From NCBI GenBank assembly GCA_001544595.2, contig FCOH02000006.1:248001-312000 (forward strand): a stretch of 64,000 bases of DNA, in the 5' to 3' direction. The stretch comes from Caballeronia peredens. Lineage in GTDB: Bacteria > Pseudomonadota > Gammaproteobacteria > Burkholderiales > Burkholderiaceae. Shown in pieces: positions 17,786-26,049 of the stretch. Below the pieces are notes generated by a model that worked only from the letters and a program-made list of their open reading frames with translations, did no database searches and was not told the origin of the DNA. How positions within the stretch are numbered: the first letter of the stretch is position 1; the number at the start of each line of letters is the position of its first letter. The translations under genes and the position numbers were made by a program.

Positions 17786-18969
17786 CGCAAGCACCGAAGT
17801 CCGACAGCACTCACGAGAGCGGCGCGCGAGACCGCGTGCGCATCGGCATCGTCGGCTTCGGCACGGCGGGACGCGCATTCGTGCCCGCCATCCGGAAGCA
17901 CGCGGGCTTCGCGTTCGCGGGCTTCGCCGACCCGTCCGCGACGGTGCGCGAGGCGGGCGCGCAGGAATACGGCGTGACCGCTTACGACAGCATCGAGGAT
18001 CTCATCGCGCACGGCGCGCTCGATGCAATCTATATTGCATCGCCGACCACGCTGCATCGTGCGCACGTCGAGCTTGCGGCGCGCGCGGGCAAGCATGTGC
18101 TCGTCGAAAAGCCGATGGCCGCGAATCTCGACGATGCCCGCGCGATAGTCGCTGCCGCCGATGCCGCGGGCGTCGTCCTGCTCGCGGGTCATTCCCATAG
18201 CTACGATCAGCCCATTCATGCGATGCGCGAGCTGATCCAGTCGGGCGAACTCGGCCGCGTGCGCATGATTCATACGTGGTGCTTCACCGACTGGATCTAT
18301 CGCCCGCGCCGCCCCGACGAACTCGACACGGCCCAGGGCGGCGGCGTGACCTTGCGCCAGGGCTCGCATCAGTTCGACATCATTCGTCTGCTCGCAGGCG
18401 GCGCGGCACGCAGCGTACGCGCGAAAACCTTCGACTGGGACCCGGAGCGCCGCGCGATCGGCGCGCATACGGTGTTCATCGAATTCGACGACGGCGCCGC
18501 CGCCACCGCCGTCTATAACGGCTATGGACGATTTGCGAGTGCGGAACTGAGCTTCGATATCGGTGAATGGGGCTTCCCCGCGCAGCCGCGTGCCATTGCG
18601 AAGCCCGCGAGTATCGAAGACGAGTTGCGCGCCAAAGCCGAACGCGCGCGTCACGCGATTCCCGCAGGCGCACCGGATCAACCGTTCTTTGGCCTGACGC
18701 TCGTGAGTTGCGAGCGCGGCGAGATGCGTCAGTCGCCGAAAGGATTGTTCGTCTATACGCATGAAGGCCGGCGCGAGATTGAGTTGCCGACCGATGTATC
18801 GCCGCGCGAACTCGTGATGCGCGAGTTCCACGACGCGATCAGCGGTCGCAAGCGCGCCGTGCACGATGGCCGCTGGGGTCTCGCCAATCTCGAAGTGTGC
18901 GCGGCGGCGATTGCTTCGTCGGAACGCGGCGAGGAAGTCTTTCTGATGCATCAGGTCGCGCTCGCGTGA
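17782..18969 (+). CDS. Gfo/Idh/MocA dehydrogenase (phthalate dihydrodiol dehydrogenase-like)
   Basis: A 395-residue protein with a Rossmann domain: 'IGIVGFGTAG' at 21-30 and the family 'EKPMA' at 109-113. The Gfo/Idh/MocA family contains the phthalate 4,5-cis-dihydrodiol dehydrogenase (Pht4). With an oxygenase on one side and a reductase on the other, the expected role is to rearomatise the dihydrodiol using NAD(P). The GTG start overlaps the marR stop. A sugar or inositol dehydrogenase cannot be excluded from sequence alone. Confidence 0.87.
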   Translation: MTQAPKSDSTHESGARDRVRIGIVGFGTAGRAFVPAIRKHAGFAFAGFADPSATVREAGAQEYGVTAYDSIEDLIAHGALDAIYIASPTTLHRAHVELAARAGKHVLVEKPMAANLDDARAIVAAADAAGVVLLAGHSHSYDQPIHAMRELIQSGELGRVRMIHTWCFTDWIYRPRRPDELDTAQGGGVTLRQGSHQFDIIRLLAGGAARSVRAKTFDWDPERRAIGAHTVFIEFDDGAAATAVYNGYGRFASAELSFDIGEWGFPAQPRAIAKPASIEDELRAKAERARHAIPAGAPDQPFFGLTLVSCERGEMRQSPKGLFVYTHEGRREIELPTDVSPRELVMREFHDAISGRKRAVHDGRWGLANLEVCAAAIASSERGEEVFLMHQVALA

Positions 18970-19015
18970 CTGACTGATCGAACCGTGAGGCGGTGAATGA
19001 GGCCGCGTGAGAATC

Positions 19016-20005
19016 ATGAATACACTTAGCATGCCTGATCAAATTGAAACGAGTGATGGAATACTTGCGCTGACGGTCACCGACAAGCGCGAAATCGCCG
19101 ATGACATCTTTCTATTCGAACTGCGTGGCGAAGACGGCGGCCCGTTGCCTCCCTTTACCGCCGGCGCGCATTTGTTGGTGCACACACCCGCCGGCATCGC
19201 TCGGCGTTACTCGTTGTGCAACGCGCCCGCCGAACGAGACCGCTATGTGATCGCGGTGAAGCGCGACACGGCGGGCGGAGGCGGATCGCTCAGCATGGCG
19301 CGCGATGTGCACACGGGCACGACGCTGAAGGTTTCGCCGCCGCTGAACTACTTTCCGCTTGCGAACGATGCATCGCGTTACCTGCTGATTGCAGGTGGAA
19401 TCGGCATCACGCCGATGCGCGCGATGATGGCCGAACTCACCGCACGCAACGCGCCGTTCGACGTGATCTACTGCACGCGTGCCCCCGAATCGACCGCGTT
19501 TCTCGACGAATTCAATGCGGGCGAGTTTGCTTCGAAGGTGCGCGTGCATCACGACTTCGGCGATCGCGCGCAGTCCCTCGCCATTGCGCCGCTCGTCGCC
19601 GAACGTCGCGGTGATACGCATGTATACTGCTGCGGTCCGCGGCCGTTGATGCAGGCGGTCCGCGACGCCACCGCGCACTGGCCCTCCTCCGCCGTGCATT
19701 TCGAAGACTTCGGCACGAGCGCGCACGAGAATGCGGCGGGCGAAAAGGCGTTCACGGTGCGGCTCGCGCGCACCGGCGGATGCGTGAACGTCGCGCCCGG
19801 CGAAACGATACTCGATGCGCTGCGCGCCAACGGAATCGAAACGCCCAGTTCATGCGAGGCGGGCACTTGCGGATCGTGCAGAACGCGCCTGCTGTCGGGC
19901 GAAGCCGATCATCGCGATTTCGTGCTCGATGACGACGAGCAAGCGACGGAAATCATGATCTGCGTGTCGCGTGCCCGTTCGAACGAACTGGTGCTCGACA
20001 TCTGA
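19016..20005 (+). CDS. PDR/VanB-type oxygenase reductase, module A
   Basis: A 329-residue iron-sulfur flavoprotein. Domain order is FMN/ferredoxin-reductase fold with 'RRYSLCN', NAD-binding 'GGIGITPM', and a C-terminal plant-type 2Fe-2S domain with C280, C285, C288 and C316. This is the phthalate dioxygenase reductase layout. It feeds electrons from NADH directly to a Rieske oxygenase, most likely the one at 15693-16931. A GTG nine bases upstream is an equally possible start. Confidence 0.92.
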   Translation: MNTLSMPDQIETSDGILALTVTDKREIADDIFLFELRGEDGGPLPPFTAGAHLLVHTPAGIARRYSLCNAPAERDRYVIAVKRDTAGGGGSLSMARDVHTGTTLKVSPPLNYFPLANDASRYLLIAGGIGITPMRAMMAELTARNAPFDVIYCTRAPESTAFLDEFNAGEFASKVRVHHDFGDRAQSLAIAPLVAERRGDTHVYCCGPRPLMQAVRDATAHWPSSAVHFEDFGTSAHENAAGEKAFTVRLARTGGCVNVAPGETILDALRANGIETPSSCEAGTCGSCRTRLLSGEADHRDFVLDDDEQATEIMICVSRARSNELVLDI

Positions 20006-20136
20006 TCGCCTGAACGATGACAACCATGAGACGCGATACCATTCGCACTCACCGCGAATCGTGGGGGTATTAGCGCAGTCGCCTGATGTTCGTCTTTATT
20101 CTTGAATCAACGAGGCGAACGACAAAAGGTGACGTC

Positions 20137-21258
20137 ATGGCGTCCCAGACCGAGCTCAAGCGTTTCTCATCCAATCTGGCCGACGAACTCGACAGCGCTG
20201 CGCTCTATGACACGCTCGCGCAAGCCGAAAAGCAGGAAGACAAGCGGCGCGTCTATGCCGGGCTTGCCGAAGCCGAACGCCGTCACGCCGACATCTGGGC
20301 CGCAAAGCTCAAAGCAAACGGCGTGACGGTTCGCACACATCGGATCAGTGTAAAGACGCGGATCACGCGCACGCTGGCCCGCGTATTCGGCCCCGACTTC
20401 GTGCTGCGTTCGGTCGCTGCCAGCGAAATGGCCGATCGCGACAAATACGCGAGCCAGCCCGACGCCGCACAAATGTCGGTGGAAGAACGGCATCACGCCG
20501 ATATCGTGCAGGAAGTGGCAAACCGCAATAAAGGCCTCGATAAGGGCAATGCGATCGCGGCGGCCGAGTCGTGGCATCGCGGCGTCGCTTCGGGAAATGA
20601 TCTGCGCGCTGCCGTGCTCGGCGCGAACGACGGCCTCGTGTCCAACTTCTGCCTCATCATGGGCGTCGCCGGCGCGGGCAGCGACAGCAAGACAGTGTTA
20701 CTGACTGCATTCGCGGGTCTGATCGCGGGCGCCGCCTCCATGGCGCTCGGTGAGTGGCTCTCGGTGACGAATTCGCGCGAACTGGCGCGCACGCAGATCG
20801 CGAAGGAAAAGGACGAACTGGATCACATGCCGGATGCCGAGCGCCACGAACTCGCGCTCATCTATCAGGCGAAAGGCATCGATCCCGCAGAAGCACGGCG
20901 TGTAGCCGCTCAGATCATGCGCGATAAGGATAAGGCGCTCGATACGCTCACGCGCGAAGAACTCGGTCTCGATCCGCGCGAACTCGGCGGCAATCCGTGG
21001 ACGGCCGCGCTTGCGTCGTTCGCACTGTTCGCGTTGGGCGCGATCTTTCCGGCTATCGCGTTTCTCTGGTCGAGCGGCGCGGACGCCATCGCGCAATGCA
21101 TCGTGTTGAGCGGCCTCGGGCTCGCCGCGATCGGCTTGTTCACGTCGCTATTCAACGGCCGCGGCGCGCTATTCTCTGCGATGCGCCAAGTGCTGATCGG
21201 AATGGTCGCCGCGGGCTGCACATTCGGACTCGGCAAGGTCCTGGGCGTTTCTCTTTGA
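20137..21258 (+). CDS. mbfA: MbfA-like membrane protein: ferritin-like domain fused to VIT1/CCC1
   Basis: A 373-residue protein. Residues 1-150 are ferritin-like with repeated Glu/His helices ('EAERRHADIW', 'EERHHADIV'). From about residue 155 it is a VIT1/CCC1 transporter ('LGANDGLVSNFCLIMGVAGA' opens the domain) with about five membrane spans. MbfA proteins of rhizobia export iron and protect against iron and peroxide stress. The ATG has AAGG upstream; an earlier in-frame start lacks one. It separates modules A and B and may simply be a housekeeping insert, though iron demand from the oxygenases makes a link plausible. Confidence 0.9.
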   Translation: MASQTELKRFSSNLADELDSAALYDTLAQAEKQEDKRRVYAGLAEAERRHADIWAAKLKANGVTVRTHRISVKTRITRTLARVFGPDFVLRSVAASEMADRDKYASQPDAAQMSVEERHHADIVQEVANRNKGLDKGNAIAAAESWHRGVASGNDLRAAVLGANDGLVSNFCLIMGVAGAGSDSKTVLLTAFAGLIAGAASMALGEWLSVTNSRELARTQIAKEKDELDHMPDAERHELALIYQAKGIDPAEARRVAAQIMRDKDKALDTLTREELGLDPRELGGNPWTAALASFALFALGAIFPAIAFLWSSGADAIAQCIVLSGLGLAAIGLFTSLFNGRGALFSAMRQVLIGMVAAGCTFGLGKVLGVSL

Positions 21259-21265
21259 TGAGCGT

Positions 21266-21293
21266 TGCGCCGCGTGGAAGATTACGCGGCGCA
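21266..21293. terminator. Bidirectional hairpin between convergent genes
   Basis: Perfect 10-bp arms TGCGCCGCGT and ACGCGGCGCA with an 8-nt loop fill the 49-bp gap between the mbfA stop and the stop of the Pht5-like gene. No long T-run follows, but position and strength fit a two-way terminator. Confidence 0.7.
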
Positions 21294-21307
21294 TCATGTT
21301 CACGCGA

Positions 21308-22300
21308 TCAGATCTTGAACGACTCGAAAGTCTCCGGAGCGAAGATTTCTTCCGGTTCGAGCAGGCGCTTCGACAAGCCTTGCTCATACGAATAACGCAA
21401 GAAAGTCCGCAAATTTTCGCGGTTCTTGTCGAGACCGTAAGGCCAGAAATCGTCGCCCATTTCCTTGCGCGTCTCTTCGACGTGCGCATTCAACCAGGGC
21501 AGCATCGACTTGAGCGCGGCAGTCTCGTTGAGATCGGCATACGTGCGACGCTGCGCTTCGTTCAACGCCTTGTAGAGCGATTGTGCGGCCCAGAGATTGG
21601 CCTCATAGACTTCGCGCCTGAGCACGACCGTATGCATGATCGGGAACATCTTTGTGTCGCGGAAGTACTGACGCTCGACATCCCTATAGTTCTCGAACAG
21701 ACGCTTCACGCGTCCCTTGCCGTTCACATACGACGACGGCATGCGCGCCGTATAGAGTGCATCGATCTCGCCGTCGAGCAGCATCTGCGAGAGCGTCTTG
21801 TCCGGGCCGATCTGCTCGACGCGAATGTTCGAAGGCAAATCGAGCTTGAGCTTTTCCGGCCGATTCGGTTCTTCTTCGCCGCCGGTGTAGTACGTAACGC
21901 TATCGACCGGCACGCCATAATGATCCGACAGAATGCCGCGAATCCAGACGGGCGCGGTCATCTGATATTCCGGATTGCCGATGCGCTTGCCGATCAGATC
22001 CTGCGGCTTCTCGATGCCCGAGTCCGCATTCACATAGATGCACGAATGACGGAAGAAGCGCGACGGAAACACGGGAATCGCGATGAACGGACGCGGCTCG
22101 CGAAAGCACGACATCGTGTAAGACGACAGCGACATCTCCGATGCATCGAACTCGTGATGCCGCAGCATGCGAAAGAACGTCTCTTCCACCGGCATGTTCA
22201 GATAGTTGAGATCGATGCCGTCCGGCTGCACGCTGCCGTCCATCAATGCGCGCGTGCGGTCGTAATTCCAGCATCCGAAGGTGAGTCTAAGCTTGGACAA
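21308..22300 (-). CDS. Pht5-like (4,5-dihydroxyphthalate decarboxylase family) protein, second copy
   Basis: A 330-residue cytoplasmic protein with a binding-protein-like fold and no signal peptide ('MSKLRLTFGCWNYDRTRALM'). It is a clear paralogue of the protein at 10232-11221, sharing 'YDRTR.LMDG', 'ETFFRMLR', 'FDASEMSLSSY' and 'KMFPIMH', and ends in the same 'PETFESFKI' style. The likely reaction is decarboxylation of a dihydroxylated aromatic dicarboxylate. It is third in the leftward iclR-reductase-decarboxylase run, 59 bp after the reductase, and so falls under the IclR operator at 24268. Confidence 0.82.
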   Translation of the reverse strand: MSKLRLTFGCWNYDRTRALMDGSVQPDGIDLNYLNMPVEETFFRMLRHHEFDASEMSLSSYTMSCFREPRPFIAIPVFPSRFFRHSCIYVNADSGIEKPQDLIGKRIGNPEYQMTAPVWIRGILSDHYGVPVDSVTYYTGGEEEPNRPEKLKLDLPSNIRVEQIGPDKTLSQMLLDGEIDALYTARMPSSYVNGKGRVKRLFENYRDVERQYFRDTKMFPIMHTVVLRREVYEANLWAAQSLYKALNEAQRRTYADLNETAALKSMLPWLNAHVEETRKEMGDDFWPYGLDKNRENLRTFLRYSYEQGLSKRLLEPEEIFAPETFESFKI

Positions 22301-22359
22301 GGTCTGCTCCTGACAGCGTGTTTAAGGATTCAAGCGGCGCTCGCTGCGTCTCGCGCGAG

Positions 22360-23400
22360 TCAATAGAACTGGTCGAAATGCACTTGTTCGAACGGCACCT
22401 TCAACGCGATGAGTGCGCGCTGAACGGCTGCGCCCATCGCAGGCGGCCCGGCGAAATAGATCTCCATGTCGCGCAGTTTTTCGCCGAAGAGTGTTTCGGC
22501 GACGGTATGCACGAAGCCAACGTGACCGTCCCAGACGGTCTCGCTATCTGGCGTGATGTCCGACACCGCGGCCTGAAAATGAAGGCGTTCGGCCCAGCCC
22601 GGCAATGCTTCGAGCATGTCGCGGCCGCACACGTCGCGCGGCGTGCGTCCGCCGTAGAGGAAATGCAGCTTGACGTCGCCGAGTGCGGGTTCCGCCGCGA
22701 CGCCGCGTGCGATCGAAATCATCGGTGCGAGACCCGAGCCGCCCGCGATGCAGAGAATGTCGCGCTGCACATCGCGGCGCAGATACGCCATGCCATAAGG
22801 ACCGTCGATGTCGATGCACGCGCCGATGTCGAGCGCATCGAAAAGCACGCCCGTGCCCTGCCCGTTGGCCACACGGCGAATCTGGAAATGCAGTTCGCGC
22901 TGCTGGCTTGCGGCGTCGACGATATTGCTCATCGAATACGCGCGCTGGCCCGCGACACCCGGCAGCGTCAGCAGCGCATACTGTCCCGGCTCGAAAGGCA
23001 GGTCGCCGGAAAGCTCGAAGCGAAACTCCTCGATGTCATGCGTGATCTCGCGACGCGCGACAAGGATGCCCGCGACGCGCCGCGGCGTGTGCCTCGGCGC
23101 GTAGTGCGCGGAAGGACGCATCTTGATCGTGCAGTCGCCGCGCGGCGCACTCTGACAGCCGAGATAGCGGCGACGCTCCCGGTCCTTCGCGGTCCAGCCG
23201 GGCGCTTCGGGCCACATGACATCGACTTCGCCTTCGATCAGCTCGAACTTGCAGTTGCCACACGCGCCCACGTTGCATTCGTACGGGAACGCGACGCCCG
23301 CGCGCAAGGCCGAGCGCAGCATCACATCGCCGGCCTCGCATTCGAAAGTCTGATCAGATGCTGCGAGCGTGATGCGATGAGCGTGGCCGTCCGAATGCAT
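22360..23400 (-). CDS. Ferredoxin-NAD reductase of a Rieske oxygenase, module B
   Basis: A 346-residue flavoprotein with the 2Fe-2S domain first: C42, C47, C50 and C82, then FAD-binding 'RAYSMSN' and NAD-binding 'GGSGLAPM'. This order (as in benzoate and naphthalene dioxygenase reductases) differs from the reductases of modules A and C, where the cluster is C-terminal. It probably reduces the small Rieske ferredoxin at 30485-30811. The start has AAGGTGG at 5 nt; a longer frame adds six residues. It lies 26 bp after iclR. Confidence 0.92.
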   Translation of the reverse strand: MHSDGHAHRITLAASDQTFECEAGDVMLRSALRAGVAFPYECNVGACGNCKFELIEGEVDVMWPEAPGWTAKDRERRRYLGCQSAPRGDCTIKMRPSAHYAPRHTPRRVAGILVARREITHDIEEFRFELSGDLPFEPGQYALLTLPGVAGQRAYSMSNIVDAASQQRELHFQIRRVANGQGTGVLFDALDIGACIDIDGPYGMAYLRRDVQRDILCIAGGSGLAPMISIARGVAAEPALGDVKLHFLYGGRTPRDVCGRDMLEALPGWAERLHFQAAVSDITPDSETVWDGHVGFVHTVAETLFGEKLRDMEIYFAGPPAMGAAVQRALIALKVPFEQVHFDQFY

Positions 23401-23426
23401 GAATCCACCTTGTTTCAAGAGTTATT

Positions 23427-24233
23427 TCATAGCAGCCTGTGGTACCCGAGCGTTGCGGAAATACCTTCGGCTGCAGTAAGCAAATGCGGCACCGCTGCGC
23501 GCAACGCCTTCTTCGTGAGCCGCTGCGCCGGCCCGCCGACGCCCACCGCGGCCACCACGTTGCCGGAGATATCCCGCACCGGCGCCGCGATGCCGCGCAT
23601 ACCGACCTCCGACTCCTCGTCGTCGATCGAGTAACCGTCGCGCCGCGCCGCTTCGAGCGTCTTCAGGAACACCTGCGTGTCCGTGTTGGTCTTCGGCGTG
23701 CGTGCCGCGAGCCCTTCCTTCAGCACGCGCGAAACGACATCCGGCGTGCGCGAAGCCAGCAGTACATGACCTTCGGCGGTGCAGAACGCGGGCTTGCGCA
23801 CGCCGATATACGAACGCATGCGGATGGCCTGATCGCTCTCGAGATTGAACAGGTACACGATGCTCGTGTCGTCCAAGACCGCGAGATGCACGGTTTCGTC
23901 GGTATGCTCGCGCAGCACGTGCAGGAACGGCACGGCCTGCTTCGCCACATCGAACCGCCTCCGCACGAGCGCGCCAAGCGTGAACAACTGGATGCCGAGC
24001 CGGTAACGTCCGTTCTCCTCGTTCTGCTCCAGCATGCCTTCGGCGAGCAGCGCGCTCGCGAGCCTGTGCGCCGTGCTCTTCGCAATACCCATGCGCTTTG
24101 CCAACACGCTGATGCCCAACTCAGGCTCATGCTCCGAAAAGACCTTGAGCAACTGGAGCGCCGCCGTCACCGAAGACAGACGTTGCGGCCCTTCGTCCTT
24201 CTGCGCCTCGTTCTGCATTGCCTCTGATTTCAT
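23427..24233 (-). CDS. IclR-family regulator of module B
   Basis: A 268-residue protein. Residues about 18-80 are the winged helix ('VTAALQLLKVFSEHEPELG' begins it; 'IAKSTAHRLASALLAEGML' is the recognition part). The rest is the IclR effector domain with 'GIAAPVRDISGNVVAAVGV'. IclR proteins bind aromatic or organic-acid ligands. The ATG follows GAGG at 8 nt. A GTTCY-N7-RGAAC operator lies 35 bp upstream, so it is probably autoregulated, and four more copies precede porin, importer and oxygenase genes. Confidence 0.93.
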   Translation of the reverse strand: MKSEAMQNEAQKDEGPQRLSSVTAALQLLKVFSEHEPELGISVLAKRMGIAKSTAHRLASALLAEGMLEQNEENGRYRLGIQLFTLGALVRRRFDVAKQAVPFLHVLREHTDETVHLAVLDDTSIVYLFNLESDQAIRMRSYIGVRKPAFCTAEGHVLLASRTPDVVSRVLKEGLAARTPKTNTDTQVFLKTLEAARRDGYSIDDEESEVGMRGIAAPVRDISGNVVAAVGVGGPAQRLTKKALRAAVPHLLTAAEGISATLGYHRLL

Positions 24234-24267
24234 CGAATATACCTCACGAACACATAAATGGAATATC

Positions 24268-24284
24268 GTTCCGTATAGAAGAAC
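24268..24284. promoter_or_regulatory. IclR operator 1, upstream of iclR
   Basis: GTTCC-GTATAGA-AGAAC. It fits the five-site consensus GTTCY-N7-RGAAC and stands 35 bp before the iclR start, suggesting autoregulation of the leftward operon. Confidence 0.8.
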
Positions 24285-24415
24285 ATGCCGAATCGATAGT
24301 CCGCGCACTCTCTGCGTCATGTCTCACGACGCAAAAACAACGAATCGTTCGAATTCCGGACGTCCATGCTCCGCGCGGATGCGGAATAACCCTGAAGAGC
24401 TTTCGTTCCGCTTGA

Positions 24416-24428
24416 CTTAGGGACCTAA
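24416..24428. promoter_or_regulatory. MarR-type operator, third copy
   Basis: CTTAG-GGAC-CTAA repeats the core of the two operators at the marR promoter 7 kb away. It overlaps a TTGACT -35-like word on the rightward strand. It lies between iclR and the porin, so the module A regulator may also act here. Confidence 0.6.
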
Positions 24429-24468
24429 ACAAAGGGAAACTCGATTCGTCCCATTTTAGCAGACCATC

Positions 24469-24485
24469 GTTCTGTATAGAGGAAC
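24469..24485. promoter_or_regulatory. IclR operator 2, porin side
   Basis: GTTCT-GTATAGA-GGAAC. It shares the seven-base spacer GTATAGA with operator 1 exactly. It lies 201 bp from operator 1 and 244 bp before the porin start. Confidence 0.8.
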
Positions 24486-24728
24486 GAAATAGCGGTCCCC
24501 AAATTCCGCCGGCTTAGCTTTCGATTGGCCGCCGGACTGCGCCACGAGGCAGCAGGAGCGCACGAACATTCGTAAGAAGACGGCTCGCGAGAATAGCGCA
24601 GAAAACAAATATTCGATTAGGCATCCGAATCGATCTGCTTGTCCAAAAAAAGACGATTAAAAGATTCCGCAGCAAAGCATCCCGGTTCCATGAGCCGGCA
24701 TCACTATGAAACAAGGGACGGAGACCCC

Positions 24729-25865
24729 ATGAAAAAGACAGCGCTGTTTCTCGCACTTCCCATGCTCGCCGGAGCAGGCGTCGCCCACGCGCAAAGCTCG
24801 GTCACGCTATACGGCCTGCTGGACGCCGGTCTGGTCTACATCAACAACCAGTCGGGACACTCGAACATCGAGACCGTCACGGGACAGACGAACGGCAGCC
24901 GTTGGGGTCTGCGCGGTTCCGAAGATCTGGGCGGCGGCATGAAAGCGATCTTCACGATCGAGAACGGTTTCGATACCTCGAACGGAAAGCTGCTTCAGGG
25001 CGGGCGCGAGTTCGGCCGCCAAGCGTTCGTCGGCTTGTCGAGTCCCTATGGCACGGTCACGCTGGGCCGCCAATACGACCCGATGACGGAATGGATCGGC
25101 GAAATCGCCGCAACGTCGATCTGGGCCTGGGTCGGCACGCACCCGGGCGACTTCGACAATCTGAACTCGAACTTCCGCGTCAACAACGCTGTGAAGTACA
25201 TGTCGCCGAATCTGTATGGCCTGCGACTTTCCGGCATCTTCGCGCCGGGCGGTGTCGCGGGCAACTTCGCATCGGGTCGCGTCTACACGCTCGCCGCGAA
25301 CTACGTCAACGGCCCGATCACTGCGGCCATCGCCTACGACAACGTGAACAATCCCTCCGTCTCCGCGTATGACGGCACCGTCAATCCGGGCGAGGCGGGC
25401 TATACGTCGCCGGGCAAGAGCCCCGTGTACAGCGGCTACGCGTCGGCGAACTCGGTCGAGATTTTCGGCGCGGGCATCTCGTACAGCTTCGGCGCGGGCA
25501 AGATCGGTTTCGTCTATACGAACACGCGCTTCAACGACATCCTGCGCACGCCGACCACACCGAACACCGGCAAGGCGACGTTCAACAGCTACGAAATCAA
25601 TGCGCGCTGGTTCGTCATTCCGACGCTGCAACTCGCCGCATCCTTCGACTACACGAAGGCCGAATCCGCGAAATACGAGCAGGTGGACATCGGGCCCGAC
25701 TACTTTTTCTCCAAGCGCACCGACCTGAATCTCGTCGGCGTATGGCAGCACGCATCGGGTATCGATTCGACGGGCAAGCCCGCCGTTGCGGCCATCGGCT
25801 CGCTCGGACAGTCGAGCACGCCGAACCAGGTGGCGGTCAAGCTCTCGCTTCGTCACCGCTTCTGA
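24729..25865 (+). CDS. Gram-negative outer-membrane porin (Burkholderia type)
   Basis: A 378-residue protein with signal peptide 'MKKTALFLALPMLAGAGVAHA' (21 residues; cut before QSSVTLYG, quoted here as its extent 1-21). The mature start 'SSVTLYGLLDAGL', the 'SRWGLRGSEDLGGG' turn and the final 'LSLRHRF' with terminal Phe are hallmarks of 16-strand trimeric porins of beta-proteobacteria. It would admit the aromatic acid into the periplasm. An operator for the module B IclR and a MarR-type site lie upstream. A longer open frame from 24639 lacks a signal peptide start and was not used. Confidence 0.93.
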   Translation: MKKTALFLALPMLAGAGVAHAQSSVTLYGLLDAGLVYINNQSGHSNIETVTGQTNGSRWGLRGSEDLGGGMKAIFTIENGFDTSNGKLLQGGREFGRQAFVGLSSPYGTVTLGRQYDPMTEWIGEIAATSIWAWVGTHPGDFDNLNSNFRVNNAVKYMSPNLYGLRLSGIFAPGGVAGNFASGRVYTLAANYVNGPITAAIAYDNVNNPSVSAYDGTVNPGEAGYTSPGKSPVYSGYASANSVEIFGAGISYSFGAGKIGFVYTNTRFNDILRTPTTPNTGKATFNSYEINARWFVIPTLQLAASFDYTKAESAKYEQVDIGPDYFFSKRTDLNLVGVWQHASGIDSTGKPAVAAIGSLGQSSTPNQVAVKLSLRHRF

Positions 25866-25877
25866 TTGCGTTTCACA

Positions 25878-25907
25878 TTGACACCGCGATTTAGCCAATG
25901 CTAATGT
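25878..25907 (+). promoter_or_regulatory. Sigma-70 promoter of the ABC importer operon
   Basis: TTGACA at 25878-25883, 18-bp spacer, TAATGT at 25902-25907. Transcription would start near 25914, just before IclR operator 3. Confidence 0.7.
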
Positions 25908-25928
25908 TGTTCCATTAAAAGATACTCA

Positions 25929-25945
25929 GTTCCGTATATAGGAAC
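25929..25945. promoter_or_regulatory. IclR operator 3, ABC importer
   Basis: GTTCC-GTATATA-GGAAC, with perfect 5-bp arms. It lies about 15 bp downstream of the predicted transcription start, the position of a blocking repressor. Confidence 0.82.
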
Positions 25946-26049
25946 ATCGGCGCCCCACGCTGCTTCCCTGATCGCATAGACAGGGTACGGCGCGCGGGCG
26001 CCGCGCCTCATGAAGATTGCTCGCAGAAGTTCGATCAAGGAGACATGCA

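Larger units (their letters stand above)
24234..24728. promoter_or_regulatory. Divergent control region between iclR and the porin
   Basis: This 495-bp gap has no convincing gene. It contains two IclR-type sites (24268-24284, 24469-24485) and one MarR-type site (24416-24428), and is clearly more AT-rich than its surroundings. Promoter boxes for the porin are not certain; A-rich sequence near 24645-24665 is the best candidate area. The density of sites makes it the regulatory hub of the island. Confidence 0.65.

Noticed and set aside
17533-19032. 499-residue leftward frame over the Gfo/Idh/MocA gene
   Set aside because: The opposite strand carries a complete, motif-bearing dehydrogenase in an overlapping operon.
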